Below, in pieces: positions 16,874-26,495 of a stretch of DNA of 64,000 nt. This DNA comes from Thiothrix sp. GTDB taxonomy: Bacteria > Pseudomonadota > Gammaproteobacteria > Thiotrichales > Thiotrichaceae. The stretch is from the NCBI RefSeq assembly GCF_028714775.1, contig NZ_JAQTLS010000007.1:124001-188000 (forward strand), written 5' to 3'. The position numbers and the translations under genes are program-made. Under the pieces are notes generated by a model. The model was given only the letters and a program-made list of their open reading frames with translations. It searched no databases and had not been told where the DNA came from. Each line of letters starts with the position of its first letter. Positions within the stretch are counted from its first letter, which is position 1.

Positions 16874-17365
16874 TCAGTTAGCGGGCAAGGCGAGCACCAT
16901 CTGGAACTCTTCGTGCTGACCATCCGCCTGCTTTACCCAGAAGTTTTGCACTGCCACCCGCACATTACCTACCTGCGAGAGCTTCATGGCGTAATCGCCT
17001 TGCACTGCTTGGGTTTCAAACTGGCGCGGGGCAGACGCAGCACCCCATGCCAAGGTGTGGCGGCTGAGGCTGAGGATATAGGCGGAAGCCTCCTGCCCGT
17101 CGAGTTTGTTGCTGGCAACCATTCCGGCAAGCTCCTGTGACATGCGCGGATCATCGACCGGGACGAACTTGCCATCAGCGGTATATTCCAGCCTGCCGAG
17201 CATATCGTCCAGTAGTTGGGCTTGCGTTCCCTCCTGACCCGCACTGGCTTTGGGCGAGAAAAACGTCAAAAAAATTGCCAACAAAATGTAAATAAGTATC
17301 GCAAGCCACACAACATGGCGGATAGACGGCGATGACGGAGGAGATGAGTGTGGGGCGGAACTCAT
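16874..17365 (-). CDS. Unknown single-pass membrane protein
   Basis: 163 residues with a Ser/Pro-rich cytoplasmic start, one transmembrane helix at about residues 18-36 (VVWLAILIYILLAIFLTFF) and a periplasmic domain rich in Gln and Ala. No known family is recognised. The helix followed by SPKASAGQ could also be an uncleaved signal. It is alone on the minus strand, 68 bases from the methyltransferase start and 99 bases from the peptidase stop. Confidence 0.6.
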   Translation of the reverse strand: MSSAPHSSPPSSPSIRHVVWLAILIYILLAIFLTFFSPKASAGQEGTQAQLLDDMLGRLEYTADGKFVPVDDPRMSQELAGMVASNKLDGQEASAYILSLSRHTLAWGAASAPRQFETQAVQGDYAMKLSQVGNVRVAVQNFWVKQADGQHEEFQMVLALPAN

Positions 17366-17464
17366 ACGGACATCCTTGATTTTTAACTAACACCCCACGA
17401 GTATAGGTCATCATTAGAAAACTGAATAGCTGCTGAACGAGATAGTTTCTGTTTCTAGCCCAGC

Positions 17465-18835
17465 CTAGGGATAAACGGTTTCTAAATAACGATAAACTGC
17501 GAATAAACCCATCGCCTCACCGCCTATCGGACGACCTGCTCGGGCGCGGGTATTCCACGCCATCACATCAAAATGTGCCCAACGGATGCCTTCGGGAACA
17601 AATTCGTTCAGGAACAGCGCGGCAGTGATTGCCCCACCGTAACTACCACCGCTGTTCAGGAAGTCGGCGAAATGGCTTTTCATTTGCGCGAAATAAGGCT
17701 TATGCAATGGCAAATTCCAGATCAATTCGCCAGTGGTTTCTGCGGCTGCTTGAAGTTGCGTGGTCAGTTCTTTGTTATTGCTGAAGAAAACTGGGATTTC
17801 CGTACCCAACGCTACCCTCGCCGCACCCGTTAGCGTGGCAAAATCAAGGATCAAACCGGGTGTTTTTTCTGCTGCGGCAGCCAATGCATCGCACAGGATC
17901 AAGCGGCCTTCGGCATCGGTATTATCCACTTCCACATGCTTGCCTGCGCGGGTCGCAAGGATGTCACCGGGGCGGAAAGCATCCCCGCCAATGGCATTAT
18001 CCACCGCCGGAACCAAGACCCGCAGGCGTACCGGCAACTGCATTTGCATGACCAGTTTCGCCAGCCCTAATACATGCGCAGCACCGCCCATGTCTTTTTG
18101 CATAAGGCGCATGTATTGCGAAGGCTTAATGTCCAGCCCGCCGGTATCGAAGCAGACGCCTTTGCCCACCAACGTCAGCGCAGGATCAGATTCGTTGCCC
18201 CACTGGAGTTCGAGCATACGTGGCGCATGGGCGCTGGCACGTCCGACCGCGTGAACTGCCGGGTAATTTTGTGCCAATAAGTCTTCGCCGACGATTTCAC
18301 TGAAAATAGCGGAATATTCACCTGCCAATTGGCGCATCACGCCGGACAAATGCTCTGGCATCATGTGGTTAGCGGGTAAATTGATCAGGTCACGCACCAA
18401 AGTCACGGCCTGGATGAAAGCATCCGCACGTTGGATGTCAGCATAGGCAAACAACAGCGGACGCGGTTTGTCATCTGGCTGGCGAAACTGGTTGAATTGG
18501 TAGTAACCCAAACCCCAGCCAATCGCGGCTTGGGTGCATTCCGCCTTATCCCAAGCGCAATCCAGATGGTATGCACCCGCTGGTAATTTATCCGGTAGTG
18601 CAGCAAGCGCCCATAATTTACCCTCGGCTGCATCATAGGCCGCCAATACTTTGCCAATACCCCCCTGACTGTCTGGCAATAAACACAGTTGCCCCGCTTT
18701 GCCGGTAAAACCATTCAGGTTTGCCCAATGCCGCTGGGTTTCAGTGAGGGTAGTTTGTAGCGCTTCCCAATCGTTGGCAGTCACAGGAACAATGCTGATG
18801 GAATCGGTCGACCGTATATTTATGAACATTTTCAC
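17465..18835 (-). CDS. M17 leucyl aminopeptidase family protein
   Basis: Cytoplasmic di-metal aminopeptidase of 456 residues. The family signature NTDAEGRL lies near residues 303-310, with the upstream ligand segments VGKGVCFDTGGLDIKPS and LMQKDMGGAAHVLGL (Lys and Asp ligands). The N-terminal domain is shorter than in PepA, closer to the PepB-like branch common in proteobacteria. It is divergent from the RDD gene. Substrate specificity is not readable from sequence. Confidence 0.9.
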   Translation of the reverse strand: MKMFINIRSTDSISIVPVTANDWEALQTTLTETQRHWANLNGFTGKAGQLCLLPDSQGGIGKVLAAYDAAEGKLWALAALPDKLPAGAYHLDCAWDKAECTQAAIGWGLGYYQFNQFRQPDDKPRPLLFAYADIQRADAFIQAVTLVRDLINLPANHMMPEHLSGVMRQLAGEYSAIFSEIVGEDLLAQNYPAVHAVGRASAHAPRMLELQWGNESDPALTLVGKGVCFDTGGLDIKPSQYMRLMQKDMGGAAHVLGLAKLVMQMQLPVRLRVLVPAVDNAIGGDAFRPGDILATRAGKHVEVDNTDAEGRLILCDALAAAAEKTPGLILDFATLTGAARVALGTEIPVFFSNNKELTTQLQAAAETTGELIWNLPLHKPYFAQMKSHFADFLNSGGSYGGAITAALFLNEFVPEGIRWAHFDVMAWNTRARAGRPIGGEAMGLFAVYRYLETVYP

Positions 18836-18913
18836 CCTATCGCTTTCCGGTTGACATCCGGCGTATTGGATTGCATTCTCTGGCTGAAAATTATTAAGGA
18901 TAACCCATCCCGG

Positions 18914-19600
18914 ATGCGTCTGGATACCACCTACACCGTCAACACGCCTGAAGGCATTGCCTTACAGCTTTCCCCCGCAGGGCCAATTCCGCGCCTGCTG
19001 GCGTGGTTGCTGGATTTGCTATTGCGCAGCGCAATCAGCCTGTTATTGGTCATTATGTTGGCCTTCCTTGGTAAGCTCGGCATGGGCATTTCCATGATCC
19101 TGATTTTCCTGCTGGAATGGTTTTACCCGGTGTATTTTGAACTGCGCCACCAAGGACAATCGCCGGGTAAGAAAATGCTGCAACTGTACGTTGCCCAAAC
19201 TGACGCCAGCCCTGTAACACCGTCGGCTTCCATCGTGCGTAACCTGTTGCGGGTCGTGGATTTTTTGCCTGTGTTATACGGTTTTGGCTTTGCTAGCATG
19301 GTATTAAACCGACGTTTCCAGCGTTTGGGCGATTTGGCGGCAAATACCGTGGTCTTACACAAAACCAACCATAACGGGCATTACACCCACATCGAAGCGG
19401 AACCCCTACGCCCGGAAGTAACCCTGACCTTGCCAGAACAACAAGCCATCATGCTATTCGCCCAGCGCGGCAATACCCTGACCGATTCACGTTTGGAAGA
19501 ACTCGCCCGCATGACCGGCCCGTTGGTGGATAAACAAGAAAATGCCACCAGCTACCTGCAAGGCATTGCCCACTGGCTGACCGGAGGGCGCAAGGCATGA
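18914..19600 (+). CDS. RDD family membrane protein
   Basis: 228 residues from ATG 18914 (MRLDTTYTVNTPEGIALQL); the frame opens at 18851 but the extra 21 residues are not typical. The RDD domain is seen as PRLLAWLLDLLLRSAI, HQGQSPGKKMLQLYV and RFQRLGDLAANTVVL, with two or three membrane helices. Function is unknown; ion exchange has been shown for some relatives. It is the first gene of a six-gene overlapping operon and ends in an ATGA overlap with the SpoIIM-like gene. Confidence 0.82.
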   Translation: MRLDTTYTVNTPEGIALQLSPAGPIPRLLAWLLDLLLRSAISLLLVIMLAFLGKLGMGISMILIFLLEWFYPVYFELRHQGQSPGKKMLQLYVAQTDASPVTPSASIVRNLLRVVDFLPVLYGFGFASMVLNRRFQRLGDLAANTVVLHKTNHNGHYTHIEAEPLRPEVTLTLPEQQAIMLFAQRGNTLTDSRLEELARMTGPLVDKQENATSYLQGIAHWLTGGRKA

Positions 19601-20592
19601 AACAGGAACAGTTCATCCAGCAATACCAGCCGCAGTGGGATGCCTTTGAAGCATGGTTGGATTACCAGCAAGTGCCGAAAAAGGAACGTGAACGCCAAGA
19701 TTTGCAAGAACCAGCGCTGGATTTCCCGCGTACTTACCGCCAGCTTTGCCACCATTTGGCCTTGGCGCAATCACGCATGTACAGCCCGCTGCTGATCCAG
19801 CAACTCAACCAATTAGTGGTGCGCGGGCATAACTGCTTATATACCTCGCGGCTGCATTTCCTGCACCACATTGCGGAATTTTACCTGCGTGGTTTGCCAC
19901 AACTGGTCAGGCAATCATCGAAAGCCCTATTGTTATCTGCGGCACTGTTTTTCGGCAGTTTCTTTGTCATGCTGGTGGCAGTGCAAGTGGAGCCGGAACT
20001 GGTGTATTCGGTCATCAGCGGCGAGCAAGTGGCGGGTATGGAAGAGATGTACGACCCGCAACGCACTACCCGTTTCGGGCGCGAACGCGAAGCTGACAGC
20101 GATGTCTTCATGTTCGGGTTTTATATCCGTAACAATACCGGGATTGGTTTCCAGGTATTCGCGGGAGGCTTGTTGTACGGCTTGGGCAGTTTGTTTTTCC
20201 TGTTATTCAATGGCTTGAGCATTGGGGCGGTCGCGGGGCATTTGACCCACGTGGGTTACATTGACAGCTTCTGGGGATTTGTTGCTGGGCACAGTGCCTT
20301 TGAGCTGACTGCTATCGTGCTATCGGGTACAGCAGGCTTCAAACTGGCGGAAGCGTTGATCATGCCGGGGCGTAAATCGCGCTTGCTAGCCTTGCGCGAT
20401 AACAGTCAGGATGCCATCCAGATTGTGTACGGTTCCGCCACGCTGTTTATTATGGCAGCATTTGTGGAAGCCTTTTGGTCATCGCAAATCTGGATTCCCA
20501 TCGTCATTAAATACACCGTTGGCATTTCCCTGTGGCTGCTGGTCATCAGCTATTTCACCTTTGCAGGACGGGGACAGCGCGATGAAGCTTGA
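19597..20592 (+). CDS. SpoIIM-like (stage II sporulation M / DUF95) membrane protein
   Basis: 331 residues with a soluble N-terminal third and about five membrane helices from residue 105 onward. The DUF95 core is visible as FYIRNNTGIGFQVFAGGLLYG, GAVAGHLTHVG and AGHSAFELTAIVLSGTAGFKLA. In non-sporulating bacteria this family travels with MoxR, DUF58 and RDD genes, as here. It overlaps both neighbours (four bases with RDD, eleven with DUF4129). The role is unknown, probably as a membrane part of the MoxR complex. Confidence 0.84.
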   Translation: MKQEQFIQQYQPQWDAFEAWLDYQQVPKKERERQDLQEPALDFPRTYRQLCHHLALAQSRMYSPLLIQQLNQLVVRGHNCLYTSRLHFLHHIAEFYLRGLPQLVRQSSKALLLSAALFFGSFFVMLVAVQVEPELVYSVISGEQVAGMEEMYDPQRTTRFGREREADSDVFMFGFYIRNNTGIGFQVFAGGLLYGLGSLFFLLFNGLSIGAVAGHLTHVGYIDSFWGFVAGHSAFELTAIVLSGTAGFKLAEALIMPGRKSRLLALRDNSQDAIQIVYGSATLFIMAAFVEAFWSSQIWIPIVIKYTVGISLWLLVISYFTFAGRGQRDEA

Positions 20593-22114
20593 CGACATCA
20601 CCACCCTCATCCGCCTACGTACCCCATGGGAAGCTGCCGATCTCGGTTTTGCGATGGTGCAAAACAACTGGCGCGGGATATTTCCGGCGTGGACGTTGTT
20701 ACTGTTCAGCCTCAGCCTGATTATCTGGCTACTGATGCCTTCCGACTACACGGGGTATATTCCCATCCTGTTGTGGTGGTTAAAGCCGGTATACGACCGG
20801 ATATTGCTGCACATTTATAGCCGCCAGATGTTCAGCCAGCCGTTATCAACGGCGGATATTTTTTCTGCCCTGCCGGGGTTAATCTGGAATACGGGCTTGT
20901 TGGGGGCGCTAACTTGGCGGCGATTTTCGGCATCACGGGGTTTCAACCTACCTATCTGGCAACTGGAACAACTAAGGGGAACGCCGCGCAAAGAACGGCA
21001 GAATTTGCTGCACCTGCAAGCCCATTCCTATGCGGTGTGGCTGACGGTTGCCTGCTTGCATCTGGAATACACCGTCATTTTCAGCTTGTATGCCCTGATC
21101 CTGTTCTTTGACCCCACGGAGCGCGTTTGGGACTACTTAGTGAGTGCCTTTGTGGAAAATCTGGATGTCGAAGTCCAATACTGGGGCAGCCTCATTTACG
21201 TGGTGCTTTATACGCTGACCGTATGGCTAATTGAACCGTTTTACATGGCTGCCAGCTTCAGCTTGTACTTAAACCGCCGCACCCAACTGGAAGCATGGGA
21301 CATTGAACTCACTTTCCGCAGCTTGGGCGACCGCCTGCGTGGCTTAACCCAACACGCTTTCGGCATTGCGCTGGCAGTGATGCTGGCTTTATCCGCCCTG
21401 CCCCCTGCCCCGGTGTTTGCAAGTGAACAGGCTGAACAGGAATATCTGGCAGGCGAAGCATTACCTGCGGAAGATTCTGCCGAACAGATCAAGGCCATCA
21501 TGCAACTGGATGAGTTTTCCCAAGTCCGCACGGTAAAACGCTGGATGCCAAAAGAAAAGGATGAGGACAAAACCGATAAAAATCTGTTCGAGCTAAGTGA
21601 ATCGGTACAAGTGCTGTTTGCCAGCGCCATGAAAGGCATGTTGTGGATTGCCGTAGTGGTGCTGCTGGTGTTGGCATTTGTTTATCGGCGGCAAATACTG
21701 GCGATGTTGAAACCGTTACAACGCAAAGCCGCGAAACAGCCCCCGCCGGACATCCTGTTTGGCATGGACATCCGCCCCGAATCGCTGCCAGACGATATTG
21801 CTACTGCTTGCCGCCGCTTGTGGGATACAGGCCAGCAACGCGATGCATTGAGCCTGTTGTACCGCGCCGCACTGATGCGCTTGACCCGCCATGACCATAT
21901 ACAGGTACAAGATAGCCACACGGAAGGTGACATCCTGCAACTGGCTCGCCCACACCTTGCTGGACAGCGTATTGCGTGGCTGACTGCTGTTACCCGTGCA
22001 TGGCAGGAAATCGCTTACGCCCACCGTATCCCGCCGAATGAGCGGATATACCCGCTGTTTGATGACTGGCTTAATTTCGGTGCAACCCAAGCAACGGTGG
22101 AGGCACAAGCATGA
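20582..22114 (+). CDS. DUF4129 domain membrane protein
   Basis: 510 residues starting at ATG 20582 inside the end of the SpoIIM gene; the open frame begins earlier at 20411 only as an overlap. It has several membrane helices in the N-terminal half, a helix near 350-365 and a further one near 410-430. The C-terminal DUF4129 domain (about 440-505) shows TACRRLWDTGQQRDALSLLYRAAL and AYAHRIPPNERIY, the usual pattern. It is co-translated with its neighbours. Function is unknown; the family often links to transglutaminase or MoxR systems. Confidence 0.8.
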   Translation: MKLDDITTLIRLRTPWEAADLGFAMVQNNWRGIFPAWTLLLFSLSLIIWLLMPSDYTGYIPILLWWLKPVYDRILLHIYSRQMFSQPLSTADIFSALPGLIWNTGLLGALTWRRFSASRGFNLPIWQLEQLRGTPRKERQNLLHLQAHSYAVWLTVACLHLEYTVIFSLYALILFFDPTERVWDYLVSAFVENLDVEVQYWGSLIYVVLYTLTVWLIEPFYMAASFSLYLNRRTQLEAWDIELTFRSLGDRLRGLTQHAFGIALAVMLALSALPPAPVFASEQAEQEYLAGEALPAEDSAEQIKAIMQLDEFSQVRTVKRWMPKEKDEDKTDKNLFELSESVQVLFASAMKGMLWIAVVVLLVLAFVYRRQILAMLKPLQRKAAKQPPPDILFGMDIRPESLPDDIATACRRLWDTGQQRDALSLLYRAALMRLTRHDHIQVQDSHTEGDILQLARPHLAGQRIAWLTAVTRAWQEIAYAHRIPPNERIYPLFDDWLNFGATQATVEAQA

Positions 22115-23157
22115 ATACCCAACGTGTCCTTCTCACCGTTTTCACGATCTTGGTCATGATCGCGGGTACATTGTGGTTCCTCAACACCTTTGAGCTAAAG
22201 GAAAGCGAAGAGCAAATCGGGTTCCGAGGTGAAGCTAAAACCAACAGCCTGTACGCCGCCCGCCTGTTCCTCAAGCGTATGGGCGTACCGGCGGAACGTA
22301 AAGACAGCCTCAGCACCCTGCCGGATACCGATACCGTGCTGGTCATCGACACCCAGCGTTACACCCTTTCGCGCCAGAAAATTGACGAAATCCTCGCGTG
22401 GGTCAAGCAGGGTGGGCATCTGATCACCCGTGCGCGAGTCCCCGAAGACAACATCGGCTTGTACGGGAAAAACCATGATGAAAATGACGACGATAAACCG
22501 CCAGCCAAAGTTGACCTGTTGCAAACCGCCTTAGGTATCCGCACCGGGGAACACATTATCCCAGAAGATGATGACCTGCCCATCACGGCAAAATTGTCCG
22601 GCATGGACGACACGCTGGAGGTTGACCCGCAATTTTTCTACGCCCTAGAAACCGATAATGATGAAGACGGCGAGGCTTCCCAACAATACAAAAAATCCAC
22701 ATGGCTGCTGGAAAAAGACTGGGGTGAAGGGCTGGTCACACTCGCTGCCAACCTTGATTTCATTGAAAACCAAGCCATTGACGATTACGACCATGCCGAA
22801 TTTCTCTGGCAAATGGTACATGCCCGCCACGATAAACCCACGTCCGTCTGGCTCGTCCACCAAGACGATATGCCGCCGCTATGGAAACTCATATGGAAAC
22901 ACGCATGGGCGCTGGTGCTGACATTGGCAATGCTGATTCCGCTGACCTTACTGGCACTCAGCCCGCGCTTTGGCCCCATGATTCCCAAACCACAACCCGG
23001 ACGCCGCCGTATTCTGGAACACATCCACGCCAGCGGCCTCTTCATGTGGAAACGCCATAAACAAGGTGATACCCAGTATCAAGGTTTTGCCGATTCCGTC
23101 GAACAACTTTCCCCAAGCACAAGGAAAACCCATGACAAACAACAGCCTGACGCTTGA
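22111..23157 (+). CDS. DUF4350 domain protein
   Basis: 348 residues with an N-terminal membrane helix (residues 6-24) and another near 268-288. The DUF4350 region covers about residues 38-230 (NSLYAARLFLKRMG, VLVIDTQRYTLSRQKIDEIL, WVKQGGHLITRARVPED), a fold related to glutamine-amidotransferase-like domains. It contains an acidic stretch near residue 120-135. It starts in an ATGA overlap with the DUF4129 gene and overlaps the MoxR gene by 26 bases. The role is unknown. Confidence 0.8.
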   Translation: MNTQRVLLTVFTILVMIAGTLWFLNTFELKESEEQIGFRGEAKTNSLYAARLFLKRMGVPAERKDSLSTLPDTDTVLVIDTQRYTLSRQKIDEILAWVKQGGHLITRARVPEDNIGLYGKNHDENDDDKPPAKVDLLQTALGIRTGEHIIPEDDDLPITAKLSGMDDTLEVDPQFFYALETDNDEDGEASQQYKKSTWLLEKDWGEGLVTLAANLDFIENQAIDDYDHAEFLWQMVHARHDKPTSVWLVHQDDMPPLWKLIWKHAWALVLTLAMLIPLTLLALSPRFGPMIPKPQPGRRRILEHIHASGLFMWKRHKQGDTQYQGFADSVEQLSPSTRKTHDKQQPDA

Positions 23158-24106
23158 ACAGGCCAGCGCACTGGCTGAACGTATCCGCCTTGAAATCAGC
23201 AAAGGGCTGATCGGGCAACAGCAAGTGGTGCGCGAAACCCTCGTGGCACTGCTGGCAGGTGGGCACGTCCTGATCGAAGGCGTCCCCGGCCTTGGCAAAA
23301 CCTTGCTGGTACGTGCCTTGGCGCAAACCATTTCCGGGCAATTTGCACGCATCCAGTTCACCCCCGACCTGATGCCCGCCGACATCAGTGGGCATGTGCT
23401 GTTCGACATGCAAAACCAAACGTTCAACGTGCGCAAAGGCCCGGTATTCACCAACCTGTTACTGGCGGACGAAATCAACCGCGCCCCCGCCAAAACCCAG
23501 TCCGCACTGCTGGAAGTCATGCAAGAACAGCAAGTGACCATCGAAGGCAAGCCTTACCCCGTACCGCTGCCTTTCATGACGCTGGCAACCCAGAACCCGC
23601 TGGAACAGGAAGGCACATACCCCTTGCCGGAAGCCCAGCTTGACCGTTTCCTGCTGAAAGTATTCATCGGCTACCCGACGTTGGAAGAAGAAGCGGAAAT
23701 GGTCGCAGTCGTCACCGACCAGCAAATCGGCGACCGTTTCAACCTTGCCAGCTTGCAAGCCATTGCATCTCCCGAACAAGTGCTGGAAATGCAAAAAGTC
23801 GCCGCCAATATCGCGGTGGATGTGGCAGTACTGGATTACGCCGTGCGCATTACCCGTGCTACCCGCCAGTGGCAAGGTTTGCGCTTCGGTGCAGGGCCGC
23901 GTGGTAGCTTGGCGCTGATCCGTGCTGCCCGTGCCCATGCCCTGTTGGAAGGCCGCGATTTCGTGCACCCGGATGACATCAAGCAGGTTTGCCTGCCGGT
24001 ATTGCGCCATCGGGTTTCACTTGCGCCGGAAATGGAGTTGGAAGGCTACACTGCCGACCATTTGCTGGCAGCCGTGCTGGAAAAAACCGAAGCGCCGCGC
24101 AAATGA
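23132..24106 (+). CDS. MoxR family AAA+ ATPase
   Basis: 324 residues from ATG 23132, preceded by AAGGA at 7 bases. Walker A EGVPGLGKT lies near residues 50-58, Walker B LLLADEINRAP near 110-120, and the sensor region TLATQNPLEQEGTYPLPEAQ near 150-170. MoxR proteins act as chaperone-like ATPases that work with von Willebrand or DUF58 proteins and often insert metals or assemble periplasmic complexes. Its stop overlaps the DUF58 start (ATGA). Confidence 0.94.
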   Translation: MTNNSLTLEQASALAERIRLEISKGLIGQQQVVRETLVALLAGGHVLIEGVPGLGKTLLVRALAQTISGQFARIQFTPDLMPADISGHVLFDMQNQTFNVRKGPVFTNLLLADEINRAPAKTQSALLEVMQEQQVTIEGKPYPVPLPFMTLATQNPLEQEGTYPLPEAQLDRFLLKVFIGYPTLEEEAEMVAVVTDQQIGDRFNLASLQAIASPEQVLEMQKVAANIAVDVAVLDYAVRITRATRQWQGLRFGAGPRGSLALIRAARAHALLEGRDFVHPDDIKQVCLPVLRHRVSLAPEMELEGYTADHLLAAVLEKTEAPRK

Positions 24107-25410
24107 TCCTGCCCGCCCGCCGCACGTTTTATTTGCTGGGGGTAAACGCCGCTGTTGCCTTGTGCGCCAGCATCGTTCCCGACCTCCTGCCGCTGTGGTA
24201 CGCCAGCGTTGGCTTGAGCCTGTTTGTGGGCTTGGTCGACCTGTTGCGGGTAGTCACGGAACCCGCCCCCCAAGCGGAACGTTTCGTACCGCAATCACTG
24301 CCGTTGGGGGTGAAACGCACCATCCGCTTGCGCATCAAAAATACCAGCCAGCGTCCGCTGAGCCTTGCGTTGTATGACCATTTTCCGTTGGAAACGCGAG
24401 TTTCCGGTTTTCCGCTCAAGCTGGCGTTGAAACCGGCTGAGTTTGCCGAACCGCTGTATGAATTGACTGCCGACGAACGTGGCAAACTGGTGTTCCCTTG
24501 CCTGCAAGTGCGCATCCTTTCGCCCCTGCAACTGTGGTGGCATGACCTGAAGTTGCCGGTAGTTTCCGAAGTTAAGGTTTACCCCAACTTTGCGGCGGTG
24601 GCGCAATATGCACTGATGGCGACCGACCATCACTTGAGCCACATGGGGATCATGAAAAAACGCCGCCGGGGTGAAGGGCAAGATTTTCACCAACTGCGCG
24701 AATACCGTGCCGGTGACAGCCTGCGCCAGATCGACTGGAAAGCCAGTGCGCGGATGCACAAAGCCATTTCCCGCGAGTATCAGGACGAACGCGACCAAGA
24801 AATCATCTTCATGTTGGATTGCGGGCATCGGATGATGGCGAAAGACGGCACACTCTCGCATTTCGATCATACTTTGAATGCGATTTTGCTGCTGACTTAC
24901 GTGGCGTTGCGCCAAGGCGATGCGGTGGGTTTGGGGAGTTTTGCTGGGGCAAACCGCTGGCTACCCGCACACAAGGGGCAACACAACGTCCAACACATGC
25001 TGAACGCCCTGTACGATTTACAGCCGACCACCTACGCCCCGGATTACGCTCAAGCCGCCACCGAACTGCTGGTGCGGCAAAAGAAACGCGCCCTCGTAAT
25101 CCTGCTGACCAACCTGCGCGATGAGGATTTGGACGACCTGTTGCCTGCGCTGCACATCCTGCGCAAACGCCATCTGGTATTGCTTGCCAGTATGCGCGAA
25201 CAAGCTATCGACAAGGCACTGGAAGCGCCCACCGATAATTTGGAAGAATCGTTAAACAAAGCAGCCGTGCAACATTACCTACACACGCGGGAAGCGACGC
25301 TAGAACGCATCCGCGCTGCCGGAATCCGTTGTTTGGATGTGCCCCCGCCAGAAATGTCGGTAGGGTTGATCAACCACTACCTCGACATCAAGCGCAGTGC
25401 TGTGTTGTAG
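24103..25410 (+). CDS. DUF58 domain protein
   Basis: 435 residues from ATG 24103 in an ATGA overlap with moxR. Two membrane helices lie at residues 8-48, then a beta-rich region, then the DUF58 core near 175-235 (GEGQDFHQLREYRAGDSL, RQIDWKASAR) and a vWA-like domain starting IIFMLDCGHRMM. DUF58 proteins are the regular partners of MoxR ATPases. This is the last gene of the six-gene operon; the next gene is convergent and ends two bases away. Confidence 0.9.
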   Translation: MILPARRTFYLLGVNAAVALCASIVPDLLPLWYASVGLSLFVGLVDLLRVVTEPAPQAERFVPQSLPLGVKRTIRLRIKNTSQRPLSLALYDHFPLETRVSGFPLKLALKPAEFAEPLYELTADERGKLVFPCLQVRILSPLQLWWHDLKLPVVSEVKVYPNFAAVAQYALMATDHHLSHMGIMKKRRRGEGQDFHQLREYRAGDSLRQIDWKASARMHKAISREYQDERDQEIIFMLDCGHRMMAKDGTLSHFDHTLNAILLLTYVALRQGDAVGLGSFAGANRWLPAHKGQHNVQHMLNALYDLQPTTYAPDYAQAATELLVRQKKRALVILLTNLRDEDLDDLLPALHILRKRHLVLLASMREQAIDKALEAPTDNLEESLNKAAVQHYLHTREATLERIRAAGIRCLDVPPPEMSVGLINHYLDIKRSAVL

Positions 25411-25412
25411 GC

Positions 25413-25868
25413 TTACTTGGTTGCTTTCTCAGCAGCTTCCCGCAATGCGGCCTGCACTGCCCGCACGGTAGGGTAAAGATGTTCCACTTCGTCTTCAATC
25501 CGGTTCAGCACCAGTTGGAACATTTCGCGGGTATCTTTGGCAAATTGGTCGTGGTTATTGATGCGCAGGCCACGGCTACGACTCCAGCGTTTCAGGTATT
25601 GCCCGAATACGCGCTTGATTTCACCGGAACCTGAGAGGAATTTGTTCGCAGTTTGGCGGATCGTTTGGTCACTGTGCAACAGCATGGACTGGTACAGTTC
25701 GCGTTCTTCCAAGTCCAGATGCTCTTTCACCTTATCGACATAAGCGAAAAACAGGTTGCCGATTACCCGTGTATCCCAAATGGAACGCTCGTCAATCAAG
25801 AGGCCGAGTACATTGGACAGTTCAGTAATTGTGTCGTTTTGCTGATTCAGTTCAGTAAATGAAACCAT
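25413..25868 (-). CDS. Hemerythrin-like (HHE) protein, copy 1
   Basis: 151-residue four-helix protein. Candidate di-iron ligands are the HLDLEERELY segment (an HxxxE motif), HDQFAKDTREMF and EVEHLYPTVR. Family members bind O2 or NO or repair iron centres. It is a paralogue of the gene at 25991-26428, with which it shares LEERELYQ, FLSGS.EIKRVF, QYLKRW and TREMFQLV. The pair looks like a local duplication. Function in this organism is unknown; NO or O2 sensing or detoxification is inferred. Confidence 0.75.
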   Translation of the reverse strand: MVSFTELNQQNDTITELSNVLGLLIDERSIWDTRVIGNLFFAYVDKVKEHLDLEERELYQSMLLHSDQTIRQTANKFLSGSGEIKRVFGQYLKRWSRSRGLRINNHDQFAKDTREMFQLVLNRIEDEVEHLYPTVRAVQAALREAAEKATK

Positions 25869-25990
25869 GGTATCGCCTTTAATATCCTTTCATGTAAATT
25901 ATGTCGTCCCCATACGGGCGGTAGGGAAATCTACCCCAAATGTGCAAATTTTGCAGCATTATTCCGATAGGAGCAGCCCCATTTGCATAA

Positions 25991-26428
25991 TCAGGCAGCA
26001 AATTGGCTGCCTTCGACTTCGCGTACAGTGGGGTAAAGTTGTTCCACTTCGTCCTGAATCCGCTTCATGACCAACTGGAACATTTCGCGGGTTTCGGTAA
26101 CGAACTGGGTATGATGTTTGGCACGCACGGCCTTATCTTTGCACCAACGCTTCAGGTATTGGCTGAAAACGCGCTTGATTTCCGCCGAGCCTGACAGAAA
26201 TTTCTGCGCCATGCCCTGCACTTGTTGTCCGCCGTGCGTCAGCAAGGTTTGGTATAGCTCGCGCTCTTCCAACTCCAGATGCTCCTGCACTTTATCCACG
26301 TACATGGAAAATAGCTCGCAGGTTACTTCTGTATCGCAGATGGATCGGTTGCCCACTAGATAACCAAGCACATTGGAAAGCTCGGTAATCTTGTCATTTT
26401 GTTGTTGTAAAACCGTAAAAGGAACCAC
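25991..26428 (-). CDS. Hemerythrin-like (HHE) protein, copy 2, GTG start
   Basis: 145 residues beginning VVPFTVLQQQND, aligned with the MVSFTELNQQND start of copy 1. I place the start at GTG 26428 because AGGAG lies 7 bases before it on the minus strand; the frame is open back to 26509. Ligand motifs: HLELEERELYQ (HxxxE) and HHTQFVTETREMF; the last His of copy 1 (EVEHLYP) is here EVEQLYP, so one ligand may be lost. A FNR/DNR-type box lies 74 bases upstream. Metal content should be tested before calling it an O2 carrier. Confidence 0.75.
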   Translation of the reverse strand: MVPFTVLQQQNDKITELSNVLGYLVGNRSICDTEVTCELFSMYVDKVQEHLELEERELYQTLLTHGGQQVQGMAQKFLSGSAEIKRVFSQYLKRWCKDKAVRAKHHTQFVTETREMFQLVMKRIQDEVEQLYPTVREVEGSQFAA

Positions 26429-26495
26429 TTGCCAACTCCTGTGACGCATAAGAATGGTTGCCTGCGCAGGGTAGCTTTTCCCCCTAATTACCGAC

